In this document: piece after piece, positions 20,951 to 30,374 of the stretch
How the letters are laid out: every line of letters begins with the position of its first letter
Numbering within the stretch: position 1 is the first letter of the stretch
Assembly: GCF_001411805.1 (NCBI RefSeq)
Contig: NZ_CP007212.1
Span: 1-64,000, forward strand
Length of the DNA stretch: 64,000 nucleotides
Reading direction: 5' to 3'
Origin: Burkholderia plantarii
GTDB taxonomy: Bacteria; Pseudomonadota; Gammaproteobacteria; Burkholderiales; Burkholderiaceae
Program-made: the position numbers and the translations under genes
The notes under the pieces: model-generated
What the model was told of the DNA's origin: nothing
Database searches by the model: none
The model's input: only the letters and a program-made list of their open reading frames with translations

Positions 20951-21580
20951 TCAGGAATCCTTGCGGTGGCGGCCGCCGAGCCGCTTCGCGACTTCGCCGG
21001 ACAGGGCGCTGCGAAAGCGCTCGCCGAAGCTGCCGGGCAGCGTGCCGTCGCCGGGCGCGGGCGCGCCGCCGTCGGCCTGGCCGGACGGGGTGGACGCGGC
21101 CGACGCGATGCCCGGGCTGCCGGCCGGCAGCGTATGCAGCAGCCGCACGTTGCCGGGCGCCACGCCGAGCACGAGCCAGGTGTCGCCGATCTCGACGACG
21201 GTCGCGCTTTCCTTGCCGCCCACGGCGACGCTGGCCACCACCTTCAGCGCGCCGCCGCGCTTGGCGGGCTGGAACCCGAAGCGGCGCGCGAGCCACGCGC
21301 AGCCGAACACGAGCCCGATCACGACCGCGAGCCCGACCAGCGTCTGCATCACCGCGCCGACGCCGAGCGAGGGCACCGCGGAGCCGACCACCACGCCCGA
21401 GGCATAGTGCGAGGCATGGTTGACCGCGTTCATGTCGGCCGCGAACGCGAGCGCGGGGGCGAGCGCGAGTGAAAGTGAGAGGCCCGCCGCGGCGAGCGCT
21501 GTCGTCACGGCGGCCGGGCGCGCTACGCGAGCAATGCTTGATACGCGCGCCGACCCGGCGCGACGCACGGCGTCACTCAT
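20951..21580 (-). CDS. fliO: Flagellar protein FliO
   Basis: FliO is a membrane protein that helps FliP assemble. The 209-aa protein has an N-terminal hydrophobic stretch, then one clear membrane helix ([25 protein letters not shown]) followed by the conserved FliO domain ([43 protein letters not shown]). FliO is poorly conserved and often missed. Its ATG overlaps the fliN stop as ATGA. The C-terminal tail is Gly/Pro/Ser-rich and probably disordered. Confidence 0.92.
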   Translation of the reverse strand: MSDAVRRAGSARVSSIARVARPAAVTTALAAAGLSLSLALAPALAFAADMNAVNHASHYASGVVVGSAVPSLGVGAVMQTLVGLAVVIGLVFGCAWLARRFGFQPAKRGGALKVVASVAVGGKESATVVEIGDTWLVLGVAPGNVRLLHTLPAGSPGIASAASTPSGQADGGAPAPGDGTLPGSFGERFRSALSGEVAKRLGGRHRKDS

Positions 21581-22029
21581 CGGTTCAGCTTCCGGATCCG
21601 CTCGGACGGCGTGATGATGTCGGTGAGGCGGATACCGAACTTGTCGTTCACCACCACCACTTCGCCCTGCGCGATCAGGCAGCCGTTCACGAGCACGTCC
21701 ATCGGCTCGCCGGCCAGGCCGTCGAGCTCCACCACCGAGCCCTGCGCGAGCTGCAGCAGGTTGCGGATCGCGATCTTGGTGCGGCCCAGTTCGACGGTCA
21801 TCTTGACGGGGATGTCGAGAATCATGTCGATGTCGTTGTGGGTCGCGTTCGAGGCCGCCTTCGACAGCGGCTGGAACACGCCCGCGCCACCCGCGCCAGA
21901 GGCGAGCGGCTGGTCGTTCTGCTCGGCAAGCGCGGCGGCCCAATCGTCCAGCGCCGACTCTTCACCTGGGCCGGCGGCCTTGTCGGCGCCGGGTTGCGTG
22001 CCGTCGGGCGTCGGGTTCAGCTCAGTCAT
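21577..22029 (-). CDS. fliN: Flagellar motor switch protein FliN
   Basis: FliN is part of the C-ring that sets rotation direction. The 150-aa protein has an acidic, disordered N-terminus of about 60 residues and a C-terminal SpoA domain: DIPVKMTVELGRTKIAIRNLLQLAQGSVVEL, then EPMDVLVNGCLIAQGEVVVVNDKFGIRLTDI. The ATG at 22029 is preferred because it follows GAAGGTGG; a GTG at 22035 is in frame. The start overlaps the 3' end of fliM by 8 bp. Confidence 0.96.
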   Translation of the reverse strand: MTELNPTPDGTQPGADKAAGPGEESALDDWAAALAEQNDQPLASGAGGAGVFQPLSKAASNATHNDIDMILDIPVKMTVELGRTKIAIRNLLQLAQGSVVELDGLAGEPMDVLVNGCLIAQGEVVVVNDKFGIRLTDIITPSERIRKLNR

Positions 22030-23020
22030 ATCCACCTTCCTTCATCGTATCGCTCGCGCTGATCATCCGGTTCACCCGCAGCGCATATTGCCCATTGAAA
22101 ATCCCGTAGCCGCATTCCATCACCGGCACGCCGTCGACCCTCGCGATGATCGATTCCTCGACGTCGATCGGCAGCACGTCGCCGACCCGCAGGTTGAGGA
22201 TCTTCTCGAAGGTGGTCGGCATCTCGGTGAGGTTCGCCGTGAGTTCGACCTCGGCGGCCTGCACCTGCTGCGACAGCACCCGCACCCAGCGGCGGTCCAC
22301 CTCGAGCGCCTCGCCCTGGATCGGCGAGCTCAGCACGTCGCGGATCGGTTCGATCATCGAGTACGGCATGCAGATGTGCAGCGTGCCGCCCGTCGGCCCG
22401 AACTCGATCGAGAACTGCGTGACGATCACGATCTCGTTGGGGGTGGCGACGTTGGCGAACTGCGTGTGCATCTCCGAGCGCACGTGCTCGAACTGCAGCG
22501 GGCGCACGCTCTTCCAGGCCACCGTGTAGTGCTCGAACACCAGGTGCAGCAGCCGGCTGATGATGCGCATCTCGGTCTGCGTGAAGTCGCGGCCTTCCAC
22601 GCGCGTGTGGAAACGTCCGTCGCCGCCGAACAGGTTGTCCACCACGAAGAACACCAGGTTCGGATCGAACACGAACAGCGAGGTGCCGCGCAGCGGCTTG
22701 ACGTGGACCAGGTTCAGGTTGGTCGGGATCGGCAGGTTGCGCGTGAACTCGCTGTACTTCTGCACCTTCACCTGGCTGACCGAGATTTCGGCCGTGCGGC
22801 GCATGAAGTTGAAGATGCCGACGCGCAACAGCCGCGCGAAGCGGTCGTTGATGATCTCGAGGCCGGGCATCCGGCCGCGGACGATCCGTTCCTGCGTCGC
22901 GAGGTTGTACGGGCGGACGCCTTTCTGCTCGACTGGTTCGTCGCTCGCGTCGATCTCGCCCGTGACACCTTTGAGGAGGGCATCGACCTCCTCCTGCGAC
23001 ATGAATTCTTCGTGGCCCAT
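22022..23020 (-). CDS. fliM: Flagellar motor switch protein FliM
   Basis: FliM binds phosphorylated CheY and is part of the C-ring. The 332-aa protein has the N-terminal CheY-binding/anchor region (FMSQEEVDALLKGVTGE), the GRMPGLEIINDRFARLLR middle domain with GGDGR, and a C-terminal SpoA domain (LNLRVGDVLPIDVEESIIARVDGVPVMECGYG). Length is normal. It follows fliL by 17 bp. Confidence 0.97.
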   Translation of the reverse strand: MGHEEFMSQEEVDALLKGVTGEIDASDEPVEQKGVRPYNLATQERIVRGRMPGLEIINDRFARLLRVGIFNFMRRTAEISVSQVKVQKYSEFTRNLPIPTNLNLVHVKPLRGTSLFVFDPNLVFFVVDNLFGGDGRFHTRVEGRDFTQTEMRIISRLLHLVFEHYTVAWKSVRPLQFEHVRSEMHTQFANVATPNEIVIVTQFSIEFGPTGGTLHICMPYSMIEPIRDVLSSPIQGEALEVDRRWVRVLSQQVQAAEVELTANLTEMPTTFEKILNLRVGDVLPIDVEESIIARVDGVPVMECGYGIFNGQYALRVNRMISASDTMKEGGYD

Positions 23021-23037
23021 GGCGCTCCCTTGCGGCG

Positions 23038-23535
23038 TTACTGGACGACGAAATCGGTGAACAGCACCGCGTCGACGCGCGCGCTGCGATTGCCCGGCTG
23101 CGTCGGCTGCTCGATCAGCGTGCGCAACTCGTCGGCCAGCGCGCGCTTGCCGTCGAGCGTCGCGAGATCCTCGGGATGCTTGTTCGACAGGGCGAGCAGG
23201 ATCCGGCTGCGGATCTCCGGCATGTGCTGCGTCAGGTAATCCTGCGCGGTCGGATCGGTCAGCTTCAGCGTCAGGCCGATGCGCAGGTAGTGCAGGCCGT
23301 CGTCGGACTGCAGGTTCACCGTCATCGTCTCGAGCGGGAAGAACACCGGCGTCGACATCGATTGCGGGGCGGCATGCGCGGCACTGGCCGGCGCCTCGCG
23401 GTGCAGCAGGAAGAACCAGGCGGCGGCGCCGCCGGCGGCGGCAATCAGCAGGCCGATCAGCGCGAACAAAAAGATGCGCTTGAACTTGCCGGTCGGCGGA
23501 CGTTCGGGTGAAGCGGAAGCGGTCGTGGTGGCCAT
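23038..23535 (-). CDS. fliL: Flagellar basal body-associated protein FliL
   Basis: FliL is a single-pass inner-membrane protein near the motor stators. The 165-aa protein has a short cytoplasmic N-terminus, one membrane helix (IFLFALIGLLIAAAGGAAAWFFL, about 20-42) and a periplasmic domain with FFPLETMTVNLQSDDGLHYLRIGLTLKL and the C-terminal VLFTDFVVQ typical of FliL. The ATG at 23535 heads the fliLMNOPQR operon. The long upstream gap must hold the operon promoter. Confidence 0.95.
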   Translation of the reverse strand: MATTTASASPERPPTGKFKRIFLFALIGLLIAAAGGAAAWFFLLHREAPASAAHAAPQSMSTPVFFPLETMTVNLQSDDGLHYLRIGLTLKLTDPTAQDYLTQHMPEIRSRILLALSNKHPEDLATLDGKRALADELRTLIEQPTQPGNRSARVDAVLFTDFVVQ

Positions 23536-24076
23536 GTGCTTGCTTACGTGATGACTTGTAGCCTGATTGTCGGGGCGCGGCGCCGGTTGCGATGGGGAGA
23601 ACAGAGGGGGGATTTGCATCCATCTCGCCGGTTTGTCGAGGCGTGGAGCGCACGCGGCGTGCGGCGAACCGGCCACGCGGCGGGCCGCCGGCACGGCGCG
23701 GGCGCCGCCGAAGGCGGGCCGGCCGGCGCCGTTTCGCGCAAGAACCCGGGCCGGAGGCGGGCCGGCCGGAACCTCGCGCGGGGCGGCCGCGGCGCGGCGC
23801 CGGAGGGAGCGAGGGGGGCGAATCCGCCACGCGACCGTGGCGTGGCCGTGCGGCGCGGCGCCGAGATCGGTGTCGGGATCGACGCCGGGCGGCCGGTCGT
23901 TCGCCGCGGGCGCCATGCCCCGGCCCCGGCCGCGACGACCGCCGCGCGGCGCTTGCTCGCGACGACGCGGCGGAGATACGATGGCCGCTGTCTCATATAT
24001 AAAACGACTCGCCTGGGTCGAACCCATTCCCGGCCGGAATCCGGCGGCGGGACTTTCTCCCGATTCCGGAGGCGTC
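23536..24076. other. 541-bp divergent gap between fliL and a LysR gene
   Basis: No gene is convincing here; long open frames through it are Arg-rich products of high GC. It must contain promoters for both flanking genes. CATATATAAA near 23995 is the only AT-rich stretch and may be part of the LysR gene promoter. Confidence 0.4.
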
Positions 24077-25021
24077 ATGGAGCTGCGCGCGCTGCGCTAT
24101 TTCATCGAGGTGGTCCGCCAGCGGAGCTTCACGGCCGCGGCCGAGCAGATGTTCGTGACCCAGCCGACCATCAGCAAGATGGTGAAGGCGCTCGAGGACG
24201 AGATCGGCTCGCCGCTGCTGCTGCGCGACAGCCGCCAGATGGTGCTGACCGACGCTGGCCGGATCGTGTTCCAGCGCGGCCAGGACGTGCTCGCCGCGCA
24301 GGCGCAGTTGCAGGCCGAGCTCGACGACCTGGCCGAACTCGGCCGCGGCGAGCTGACGATCGGCATCCCGCCGCTGGGCGGCGCCGCGTTCACGCCGGCC
24401 ATCGCCGTGTTCCGGCGTCGCTATCCAAACATCGAGCTGAAGCTGTTCGAAGAGGGCGCGCGCACCATCGAGGCCGCGCTCGAACGCGGCGAACTCGAGC
24501 TGGGCGGGGTGCTCGAACCGGTCGATCCGGCCGTGTTCGAGGTGCTGCGGATGGTGCATGCGCCGCTGTGGCTCGTGTCGCGGCGCGGCGCGCGCTGGGA
24601 CGGCGAGGACAGCGTGCCGCTCGCCGATCTCGCCGAGGAGCCGTTCGTGTTCTATGCCGAATCGCTGGCGCTGCATCAGGCCGTCCTCGACGCCTGCGCG
24701 AAGGCCGGCTTCACGCCGTCGATCGTCAGCCGCAGCGGCCACTGGGATTTCATGGCCGCGCTGGTCCACGCGGGGGTCGGCATCGCGCTGCTGCCGGCGC
24801 CGTACTGCCGGCGGCTCGATCCCGCGCAGTTCAGCTGCCGGCCGATCGTCGAGCCCGAGATCGAATGGTCGATCGCGCTCGGCTGGCTGCGGCGCGGCTA
24901 CCTTTCGCACGCGGCGCGGGCCTGGATCGAGGTGGTGCGTGAAGTGGGGCCGGTCGATCCCGACGACGATCTGGCATTCGACAACCTGCGCGCCTGGAGC
25001 GCGGACGCCTCGCGCCGTTAG
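24077..25021 (+). CDS. LysR-type transcriptional regulator
   Basis: The 314-aa protein has a LysR helix-turn-helix (MELRALRYFIEVVRQRSFTAAAEQM, VTQPTISKMVKALEDEIGSPLL, RQMVLTDAGRIVFQRG) and a periplasmic-binding-like effector domain (LTIGIPPLGGAAFTPAIAVFRRRYPNIEL). The ATG at 24077 follows GGAGG at ideal spacing. No obvious target lies beside it: fliL is divergent 541 bp away, and a MarR gene converges downstream. Confidence 0.93.
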   Translation: MELRALRYFIEVVRQRSFTAAAEQMFVTQPTISKMVKALEDEIGSPLLLRDSRQMVLTDAGRIVFQRGQDVLAAQAQLQAELDDLAELGRGELTIGIPPLGGAAFTPAIAVFRRRYPNIELKLFEEGARTIEAALERGELELGGVLEPVDPAVFEVLRMVHAPLWLVSRRGARWDGEDSVPLADLAEEPFVFYAESLALHQAVLDACAKAGFTPSIVSRSGHWDFMAALVHAGVGIALLPAPYCRRLDPAQFSCRPIVEPEIEWSIALGWLRRGYLSHAARAWIEVVREVGPVDPDDDLAFDNLRAWSADASRR

Positions 25022-25128
25022 ATCCGTTGGATCTGTTCGATCCGTCGAATGAATCCCGGCCTGGATGCCCGCGCCATCGAGGTCACGGCAATACCGGCCG
25101 CGAACGGAACAACGGAGCAGGGCGCCGC

Positions 25129-25578
25129 TCAGGCAGGCGTATTGGCGATGAAGCGCTGCAGCAGCGTCGTCATGGTGCGCACCTCGTCGGCCGAGAAGCC
25201 GGCCAGCTGCGCGTTCATCTCGCCGGCCACGAGCCCCGGCAGCGCGTCGGCCGCGTCGCGCCCGCGCCCGGTCAGCCCGATCTCGATCACGCGCCGGTCC
25301 GCCTCGCTGCGGTTGCGTTCGAGCAGCCCCTTGCGTTCGAGCCGGTCGAGCATGCGGGTCATCGAGCCGCTGTCGTAGGCGAGCCGCCGTGACAGTTCGA
25401 GCGGCGTGCGCGCCTCGCCGCGCGCGAGCAGCAGCATCACGCCGATCTGCTGCGCGGTCAGCCCGAGCGGCGCGAGCGCCTGGTCCATGCGCTCGATGAA
25501 TGCCTGCCGCGCGCGCGTCAGGTAATAACCGACGCTCGTTTCGAGGTCGCTGCTGCCGGTGTCGTAAGGGCCGTTCAT
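25129..25578 (-). CDS. MarR-family transcriptional regulator
   Basis: The 149-aa protein has the MarR winged helix-turn-helix: LTAQQIGVMLLLARGEARTPLELSRRLAYDSGSMTRMLDRLERKGLLERNR, then DRRVIEIGLTGRGR. The start is placed at the ATG at 25578 because a good promoter (25618-25646) overlaps the longer in-frame extension that begins at 25653. It is divergent from an outer-membrane efflux lipoprotein gene and probably represses it. Confidence 0.9.
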   Translation of the reverse strand: MNGPYDTGSSDLETSVGYYLTRARQAFIERMDQALAPLGLTAQQIGVMLLLARGEARTPLELSRRLAYDSGSMTRMLDRLERKGLLERNRSEADRRVIEIGLTGRGRDAADALPGLVAGEMNAQLAGFSADEVRTMTTLLQRFIANTPA

Positions 25579-25617
25579 CGCGCGGACGATCTGTCGTTTC
25601 CAGGAGAAAACCGCGCC

Positions 25618-25646
25618 AGTATCTTGAAAATTGCTTGCTTGGTCAA
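25618..25646 (-). promoter_or_regulatory. Sigma-70 promoter of the MarR gene
   Basis: On the minus strand TTGACC (25641-25646) and GATACT (25618-25623) are separated by exactly 17 nt. Repeated GCAAGC units and an outer ATTG...CAAT pair overlap it, a plausible operator for autorepression. Confidence 0.6.
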
Positions 25647-25892
25647 TATTCATTGAGGCAAGCGTTTCGCCGTTTGGGGCGGGCCGCCGGCTTTCGGGGC
25701 CGTAAACGTCCGTAACCGGTCGCCCGACGCCGGTAACACATCGCGTCGCCGGCGCGCCTTACCCTTACGGCTGTCCCGTTCGTTTTTCCCGCGTCCGTCA
25801 GTTACCATTTCGGCCACGCCGCCCGCACTCGCGCCGGCGGCCGCATCGTTCGTCAGCCCGCGCGCGGGCGGCGCCCAGACAGGAATTCAGTC

Positions 25893-27452
25893 ATGCAGCC
25901 AGTTCTCCCGTTGCGCGCACCGCAAGCGCTGCGCGTCGCCGTGTCCGCCGTCGTGGCGGCGCTCGTCGCCGGCTGCGCGGTCGGCCCCGACTACCATCGG
26001 CCCGACGTGGCGGTGCCGGCGGCCTACAAGGAAGCCCCCGACGGCTGGAAGGTCGCGCAGCCCGACGACCACGCCGACCGCGGCCAGTGGTGGACCATCT
26101 ACCACGACCCGCAGCTCGACGACCTGGTCGCCAAGCTCAACGCCTCGAACCAGACCGTCGCGCAATCGGCGGCCGCCTACCGGCAGGCCCGCGCGCTCGT
26201 CGCGCAGGCGCGCGCCGCGTATTTCCCGACGCTCGGCGTGACGGCCGGCGGCACGCGCTCGTCGAGCCCCGGCGCCTCCAATTCGCAGTTCTCGACCGGC
26301 CGCTCGAATACCACGTCCTACAGCGCCGGGCTCGACGCGTCGTGGGAAGTGGACCTGTGGGGCAAGGTGAGCCGCAACGTCAGCTCGGAGCGCGCAAGCG
26401 AGCAGGCCGCCGCGGCCGATCTCGCCAACGCGCGGCTGTCCGCGCAATCGACGCTCGCGCAGACCTACTTCCAGCTGCGCGCGGCCGATTCGGCGCAGAA
26501 GCTGCTCGACGAGACGGTGGCCTCGTTCCAGCGCTCGCTGCAGCTGACCCAGAACCAGTACGCGCAGGGCGTGGCCGCGCGCTCGGACGTGATCCAGGCG
26601 CAGACCCAGCTGCAGTCGGCGCAGGCCTCGGCGATCGACAACGGCATCACGCGCGCGCAGTACGAGCACGCGATCGCGACGCTGATCGGCGTGCCGGCCT
26701 CGAGCTTCTCGCTGCCGCCGATGCCGCTCGCGGCCGAGCCGCCGGCGATGCCGGCCACGGTGCCGTCGGCGATCCTCGAGCGGCGCCCCGACGTGGCCGC
26801 CGCCGAACGGCGCGCGGCCTCGGCCAACGAGCAGATCGGCGTGGCGATCGCGGCGTTCTTCCCCACCCTCACGCTGTCCGCCACGGGCGGCGTGCAGAGC
26901 TCGGCGTGGTCGCAGCTGTTCTCGCTGCCGTCGCGGGTCTGGACGGTCGGCCCGCAACTGGCCGCCACGCTGTTCGATGCCGGCTTGCGCGCCGCGCAGA
27001 CCGACGCCGCGCGCGCGACCTACGACCAGAACGTCGCCTCGTATCGCGGCACGGTGCTGAGCGCGTTCCAGGACGTGGAGGACAATCTCGCCTCGCTGCG
27101 CATTCTTGATCAGGAAGTGGTGGTGCAGCGGCAGGCCGTCGATTCGGCCGAGCGCGCGCTCGACATCGTGACGAATCAGTACAAGTCCGGCACGGTCGCC
27201 TACCTGAGCGTGCTGACCGCGCAGACCACGGCGTTCACGGCCGAACAGAAGCTGGTGCAGATCGACGGGCAGCGGATGGTGTCGTCGGTGGGATTGGTGA
27301 AGGCGCTCGGCGGCGGCTGGGATGCGTCGCAGATGGCACGCGAGACCGGCGACGTCGAGGCGCCCGCGCCGGCCTCGGCACCGGCTGCCGCTTCGGCGCC
27401 GGCGGCCGTGTCGGCGCTGCCGACGGCGGCCGCGCCGCTCGCGCAGCGCTGA
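25893..27452 (+). CDS. Outer-membrane efflux lipoprotein (NodT/OprM family)
   Basis: This is the TolC-like exit duct of a tripartite drug efflux pump. The 519-aa protein has a lipoprotein signal with the lipobox Cys in LVAGC (C28), then CAVGPDYHRPDVAVP, typical of NodT-family proteins. Two repeated helical halves follow, with ASWEVDLWGKVSRNV and, in the second half, PSAILERRPDVAAAERRAASANEQIGVA. The C-terminal tail is Ala/Pro-rich. The ATG at 25893 follows AGGAATTC. No periplasmic adaptor or inner-membrane pump gene lies on either side, so it must work with partners encoded elsewhere or be an orphan. Confidence 0.93.
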   Translation: MQPVLPLRAPQALRVAVSAVVAALVAGCAVGPDYHRPDVAVPAAYKEAPDGWKVAQPDDHADRGQWWTIYHDPQLDDLVAKLNASNQTVAQSAAAYRQARALVAQARAAYFPTLGVTAGGTRSSSPGASNSQFSTGRSNTTSYSAGLDASWEVDLWGKVSRNVSSERASEQAAAADLANARLSAQSTLAQTYFQLRAADSAQKLLDETVASFQRSLQLTQNQYAQGVAARSDVIQAQTQLQSAQASAIDNGITRAQYEHAIATLIGVPASSFSLPPMPLAAEPPAMPATVPSAILERRPDVAAAERRAASANEQIGVAIAAFFPTLTLSATGGVQSSAWSQLFSLPSRVWTVGPQLAATLFDAGLRAAQTDAARATYDQNVASYRGTVLSAFQDVEDNLASLRILDQEVVVQRQAVDSAERALDIVTNQYKSGTVAYLSVLTAQTTAFTAEQKLVQIDGQRMVSSVGLVKALGGGWDASQMARETGDVEAPAPASAPAAASAPAAVSALPTAAAPLAQR

Positions 27453-27599
27453 TCCCGCGGCACGGGGCGGCGGCCGATCCGGCGGCCGGCTTCATGCCCC
27501 GTACGGCCTGCGTGCCGCGCGGCGCGTACCGGAATCGGCCGGACCGACGCGGCGCCGCGCCGATCCCGCCGCGCGGACGAACCACGCGACATCCGAACC

Positions 27600-28376
27600 T
27601 CAGAACGTCAGCGACACGAGGCCCGGCCCGATCGGGCGACCGAGCAGGTTCAGCAGGCCGAGCAGGTTCTCGCGCTGCGCGTCGTCGGCGCGCGCGGTGC
27701 CGTTGAACGACGAGGTGCGGCCCGCGAACGTGCCGTGCCCCTGCAGGAACAGCGGCCCCTTCAGCGTCGACAGGTCGAGCGTCGCGTTCGCGCCCTGCGC
27801 CTGCCAGACCGCGCGGTAGGACCCGAGCGGCTTGACGATCGAGATCCGCGAAGTCATGTCGGTGATGGTCAGCGTGACCTGCCCGAACACGTCCTGGCCG
27901 AACAGGCGCCAGTCGCTCCAGCCGATCCGCACGTCGCCCTGCAGGTCGAGCGTGTTGAACGGCGTGCCGAGCCCGGCCAGCAGCGAAGCCGGCACCGCCA
28001 TCGCGCCGGACGACACCAGCGCGCCGCGCAGCGTCGCATCGACGGTGATCGGATCGGGCATCGCCTCGGTCTGGCGCATCGTCATCCGCACGTGGCCCGT
28101 GAACAGCGACCAGAACGAGGTCTGCCATTCGATGCGGCCCGGCAGCAGCGTCGAGGCGCTGCGGTCGTGCCCCGGCGCCAGCAGCAGCGTGGCCGAGCCG
28201 TGCCAGAGCGAGCCGTCGGCGTCGACCAGGTTGAGGTGGCCGCCGCTCGCTCGCGCGAACTGCGGCGTCACCCAGGCCGCCGGCAGCAGCACGACGATCA
28301 CCACGGCCACCGCCAGCACGCCCGTCACGACCCACGGCAGGGTCGCGCGCAATCGCATCCAGAAAGTCATCGGCAC
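27600..28376 (-). CDS. gspN: Type II secretion system protein GspN
   Basis: GspN is an accessory inner-membrane protein found in some type II secretion systems. The 258-aa protein has one N-terminal membrane segment (LPWVVTGVLAVAVVIVVLLPAAWV) and a periplasmic body with LVDADGSLWHGSATLLL and LPGRIEWQTSFWSLFTGHVRM, typical of the family. The start is a GTG at 28376 or, equally possible, an ATG at 28370. It is the last gene of the gspG-to-gspN run, 52 bp after gspM. Confidence 0.9.
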   Translation of the reverse strand: MPMTFWMRLRATLPWVVTGVLAVAVVIVVLLPAAWVTPQFARASGGHLNLVDADGSLWHGSATLLLAPGHDRSASTLLPGRIEWQTSFWSLFTGHVRMTMRQTEAMPDPITVDATLRGALVSSGAMAVPASLLAGLGTPFNTLDLQGDVRIGWSDWRLFGQDVFGQVTLTITDMTSRISIVKPLGSYRAVWQAQGANATLDLSTLKGPLFLQGHGTFAGRTSSFNGTARADDAQRENLLGLLNLLGRPIGPGLVSLTF

Positions 28377-28428
28377 CCCGCCCCGGTCCGCGCGGCGGCA
28401 GGCCCGGCGGTGATTCGCACGACGCCGC

Positions 28429-28932
28429 TCATTTGGCGCCCGCCGGCTGCATCACGGCGCTCAGGTCCACCTGGCCGTCGTCCTTCAGCGCGGTCGCGTG
28501 CAGCTCGCCGACCTGCACCTTGAACTGCTTGCGCACGTCGTCGAGCCACTGGGTCCAGACCGGGAACGACGCGTTCTTCAGCTGGACCTGCACGCCGCTG
28601 CCCACCACCTGCAGCTGCGCGGCCTGCAGCCCGTGATCGGACAGCGAGGTGGTCAGCGCGTCGCGCAGCGCCACGCCGGTCGGCGCCACGCCCTGCGCGG
28701 CGGCGGCCAGCGAGCGCGCCTCGTTGGCCTGCTCGGTCATCTGCGCGAGCTGCAGCCGCATGCCCGGCAGCGCGGTGGCGATCTTCTCGCTGTTCTCCTG
28801 CGCGGGCGACCACAGCACCGAATAGAGCACCACCAGCACCAGCAGCGCGCCGCCCCAGCCGAGCAGCATCTTCTCGCGCGGATTGCGCTCGTCCCAGAAC
28901 TGCGTCAGGGTTTCGTTCAACTCCGACTTCAT
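28429..28932 (-). CDS. gspM: Type II secretion system protein GspM
   Basis: GspM is a bitopic inner-membrane protein that, with GspL, links the secretion ATPase to the pseudopilus. The 167-aa protein has the family layout: a short N-terminus FWDERNPREKMLLGWGGALLV, a membrane helix (about 23-41), and a small periplasmic ferredoxin-like domain. The ATG at 28932 overlaps the gspL stop as ATGA. Confidence 0.92.
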   Translation of the reverse strand: MKSELNETLTQFWDERNPREKMLLGWGGALLVLVVLYSVLWSPAQENSEKIATALPGMRLQLAQMTEQANEARSLAAAAQGVAPTGVALRDALTTSLSDHGLQAAQLQVVGSGVQVQLKNASFPVWTQWLDDVRKQFKVQVGELHATALKDDGQVDLSAVMQPAGAK

Positions 28933-30350
28933 GATCCGCTCCGGATGGTCCATTTGCCCGTGCTGCTGTCGATCGCGCCGGTCAGGCCGTTGCGCGCGAG
29001 GCGCGTGCCGAAATCGGCGTCGACCTTGACCTGCGGCTTGAAGCCGACGTCGAGCCGGCGGTCGTGGTAGTCGAGCGAGGCGATGCCGTTGGCGGGCAGC
29101 GGTCCGAGCGAGCGCGCCACGCCGCTTGCCAGCGCGAGGAAATCGTTCGGCGAGAGCTCACCCGCCGCGATCCGCAGCTGGTCGATCTGGCGCGTCATCT
29201 GCTCGGGCGGATCGAGTACCGTGGTGGTCTTCGGGAACGCCGTCAGCAGCGTTTCGGTGATCTGCGCGGAGATCGCGTCGCGCTCGCGCGCGAGCCGCCA
29301 CCAGTGCAGGTTCACGCCGATCACCGCCACCACCAGGGTGGCCGCCACCAGCGAGGCCGGCAGCTTCAGGCGCGTGAGCGTGGCGCGGTCGAAGCGCCAC
29401 GGCATCACCTCGAAATCGAACTGGCAGAGGTTGAAGCGCGTCTCCAGCGCGCGCCGCGCGAACGCGTCGAACGGCAGCGGCGTGGTGCCGGGGATCGCGT
29501 CGGAGTCGGCCTGCGGCGTGATCGAGGCGAGCTGGGGCTCCGCGCCGGGCACCCCGAGCGTATAGAGCTCGAACGGCGCGCCGGCGGTCAGCGCCGCCAG
29601 CGTCGAGCCGGCCGAGGCGGCCGGCGCGGTCAGCCCTTCGCCGAGCGCGCCGCGCGCGATGGCGAGTTCGACGCGCGGCGCGGTGGCCAGCGCGATCTCC
29701 CCGTCGAGCGGCACCGATTCGATGCGCGCCATGACCGCGGCGATGATCGGCGTGCGCGCCGGCTGCAGGCCGCCCGCGGGCGGCTCGGGCGGCGAGATCA
29801 CCGCGGCTTCGGTGACGGCCTCCACCGCACCCGGCTCACCGGGCTCGCCCGCCTCGCCAACCGGTAGCGGCGCGGGCTCGACCATGTCGGCCGCCAGCGC
29901 GAGCTCGGCCGGCACCGGCAGGCAGCGCGTGACCGGCACCGCGCGGATCGCGCGATGGCCGGCCGCCTTGAACGCCTCCACCACGAAGCGGAACCACTCG
30001 CGGTCGATCACCGCCAGCACGCGCCGGCCGTCCGGCAGCGCGACCGGATCGATGGCGATGTGGCAGGTCTGCGGGTCCTGGATCAGGTAGTCCTCGACGA
30101 TGTTCGGCAGCGCCTGGCGCAGCTTCGGCCCCTTCACGGCGGGCACCGTGGCGGCCAGCAGCAGCAGGTCGCGCGCGGCGACGACGAGCACCGTCGAGGC
30201 CGCCTGCGGCAGCGTCGCGAGCGAGCTGCGGCCGGCGCGCTGCGGATGGCCGCTCTTGTCGAGCAGCGCGAACGACAGCTCGGGCCACTGCCATTCGGGC
30301 AGCGGCACGGCGGGTTCGCGCGGCGGCAGTACAACGATCAACGTGCTCAA
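28929..30350 (-). CDS. gspL: Type II secretion system protein GspL
   Basis: GspL recruits the ATPase GspE to the inner membrane. The 473-aa protein has an actin-like cytoplasmic domain (LIVVLPPREPAVPLPEW, VKGPKLRQALPNIVEDYLIQDP), a long Ala/Pro/Glu-rich interdomain stretch, a membrane helix (LVAATLVVAVIGVNLHWW) and a periplasmic domain. The start codon is TTG at 30350, supported by GAGGAG five nucleotides upstream; no ATG is better placed. It follows gspK by 24 bp. Confidence 0.92.
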   Translation of the reverse strand: MSTLIVVLPPREPAVPLPEWQWPELSFALLDKSGHPQRAGRSSLATLPQAASTVLVVAARDLLLLAATVPAVKGPKLRQALPNIVEDYLIQDPQTCHIAIDPVALPDGRRVLAVIDREWFRFVVEAFKAAGHRAIRAVPVTRCLPVPAELALAADMVEPAPLPVGEAGEPGEPGAVEAVTEAAVISPPEPPAGGLQPARTPIIAAVMARIESVPLDGEIALATAPRVELAIARGALGEGLTAPAASAGSTLAALTAGAPFELYTLGVPGAEPQLASITPQADSDAIPGTTPLPFDAFARRALETRFNLCQFDFEVMPWRFDRATLTRLKLPASLVAATLVVAVIGVNLHWWRLARERDAISAQITETLLTAFPKTTTVLDPPEQMTRQIDQLRIAAGELSPNDFLALASGVARSLGPLPANGIASLDYHDRRLDVGFKPQVKVDADFGTRLARNGLTGAIDSSTGKWTIRSGS

Positions 30351-30374
30351 GAGCTCCTCTCCCGAATGGCGTTG

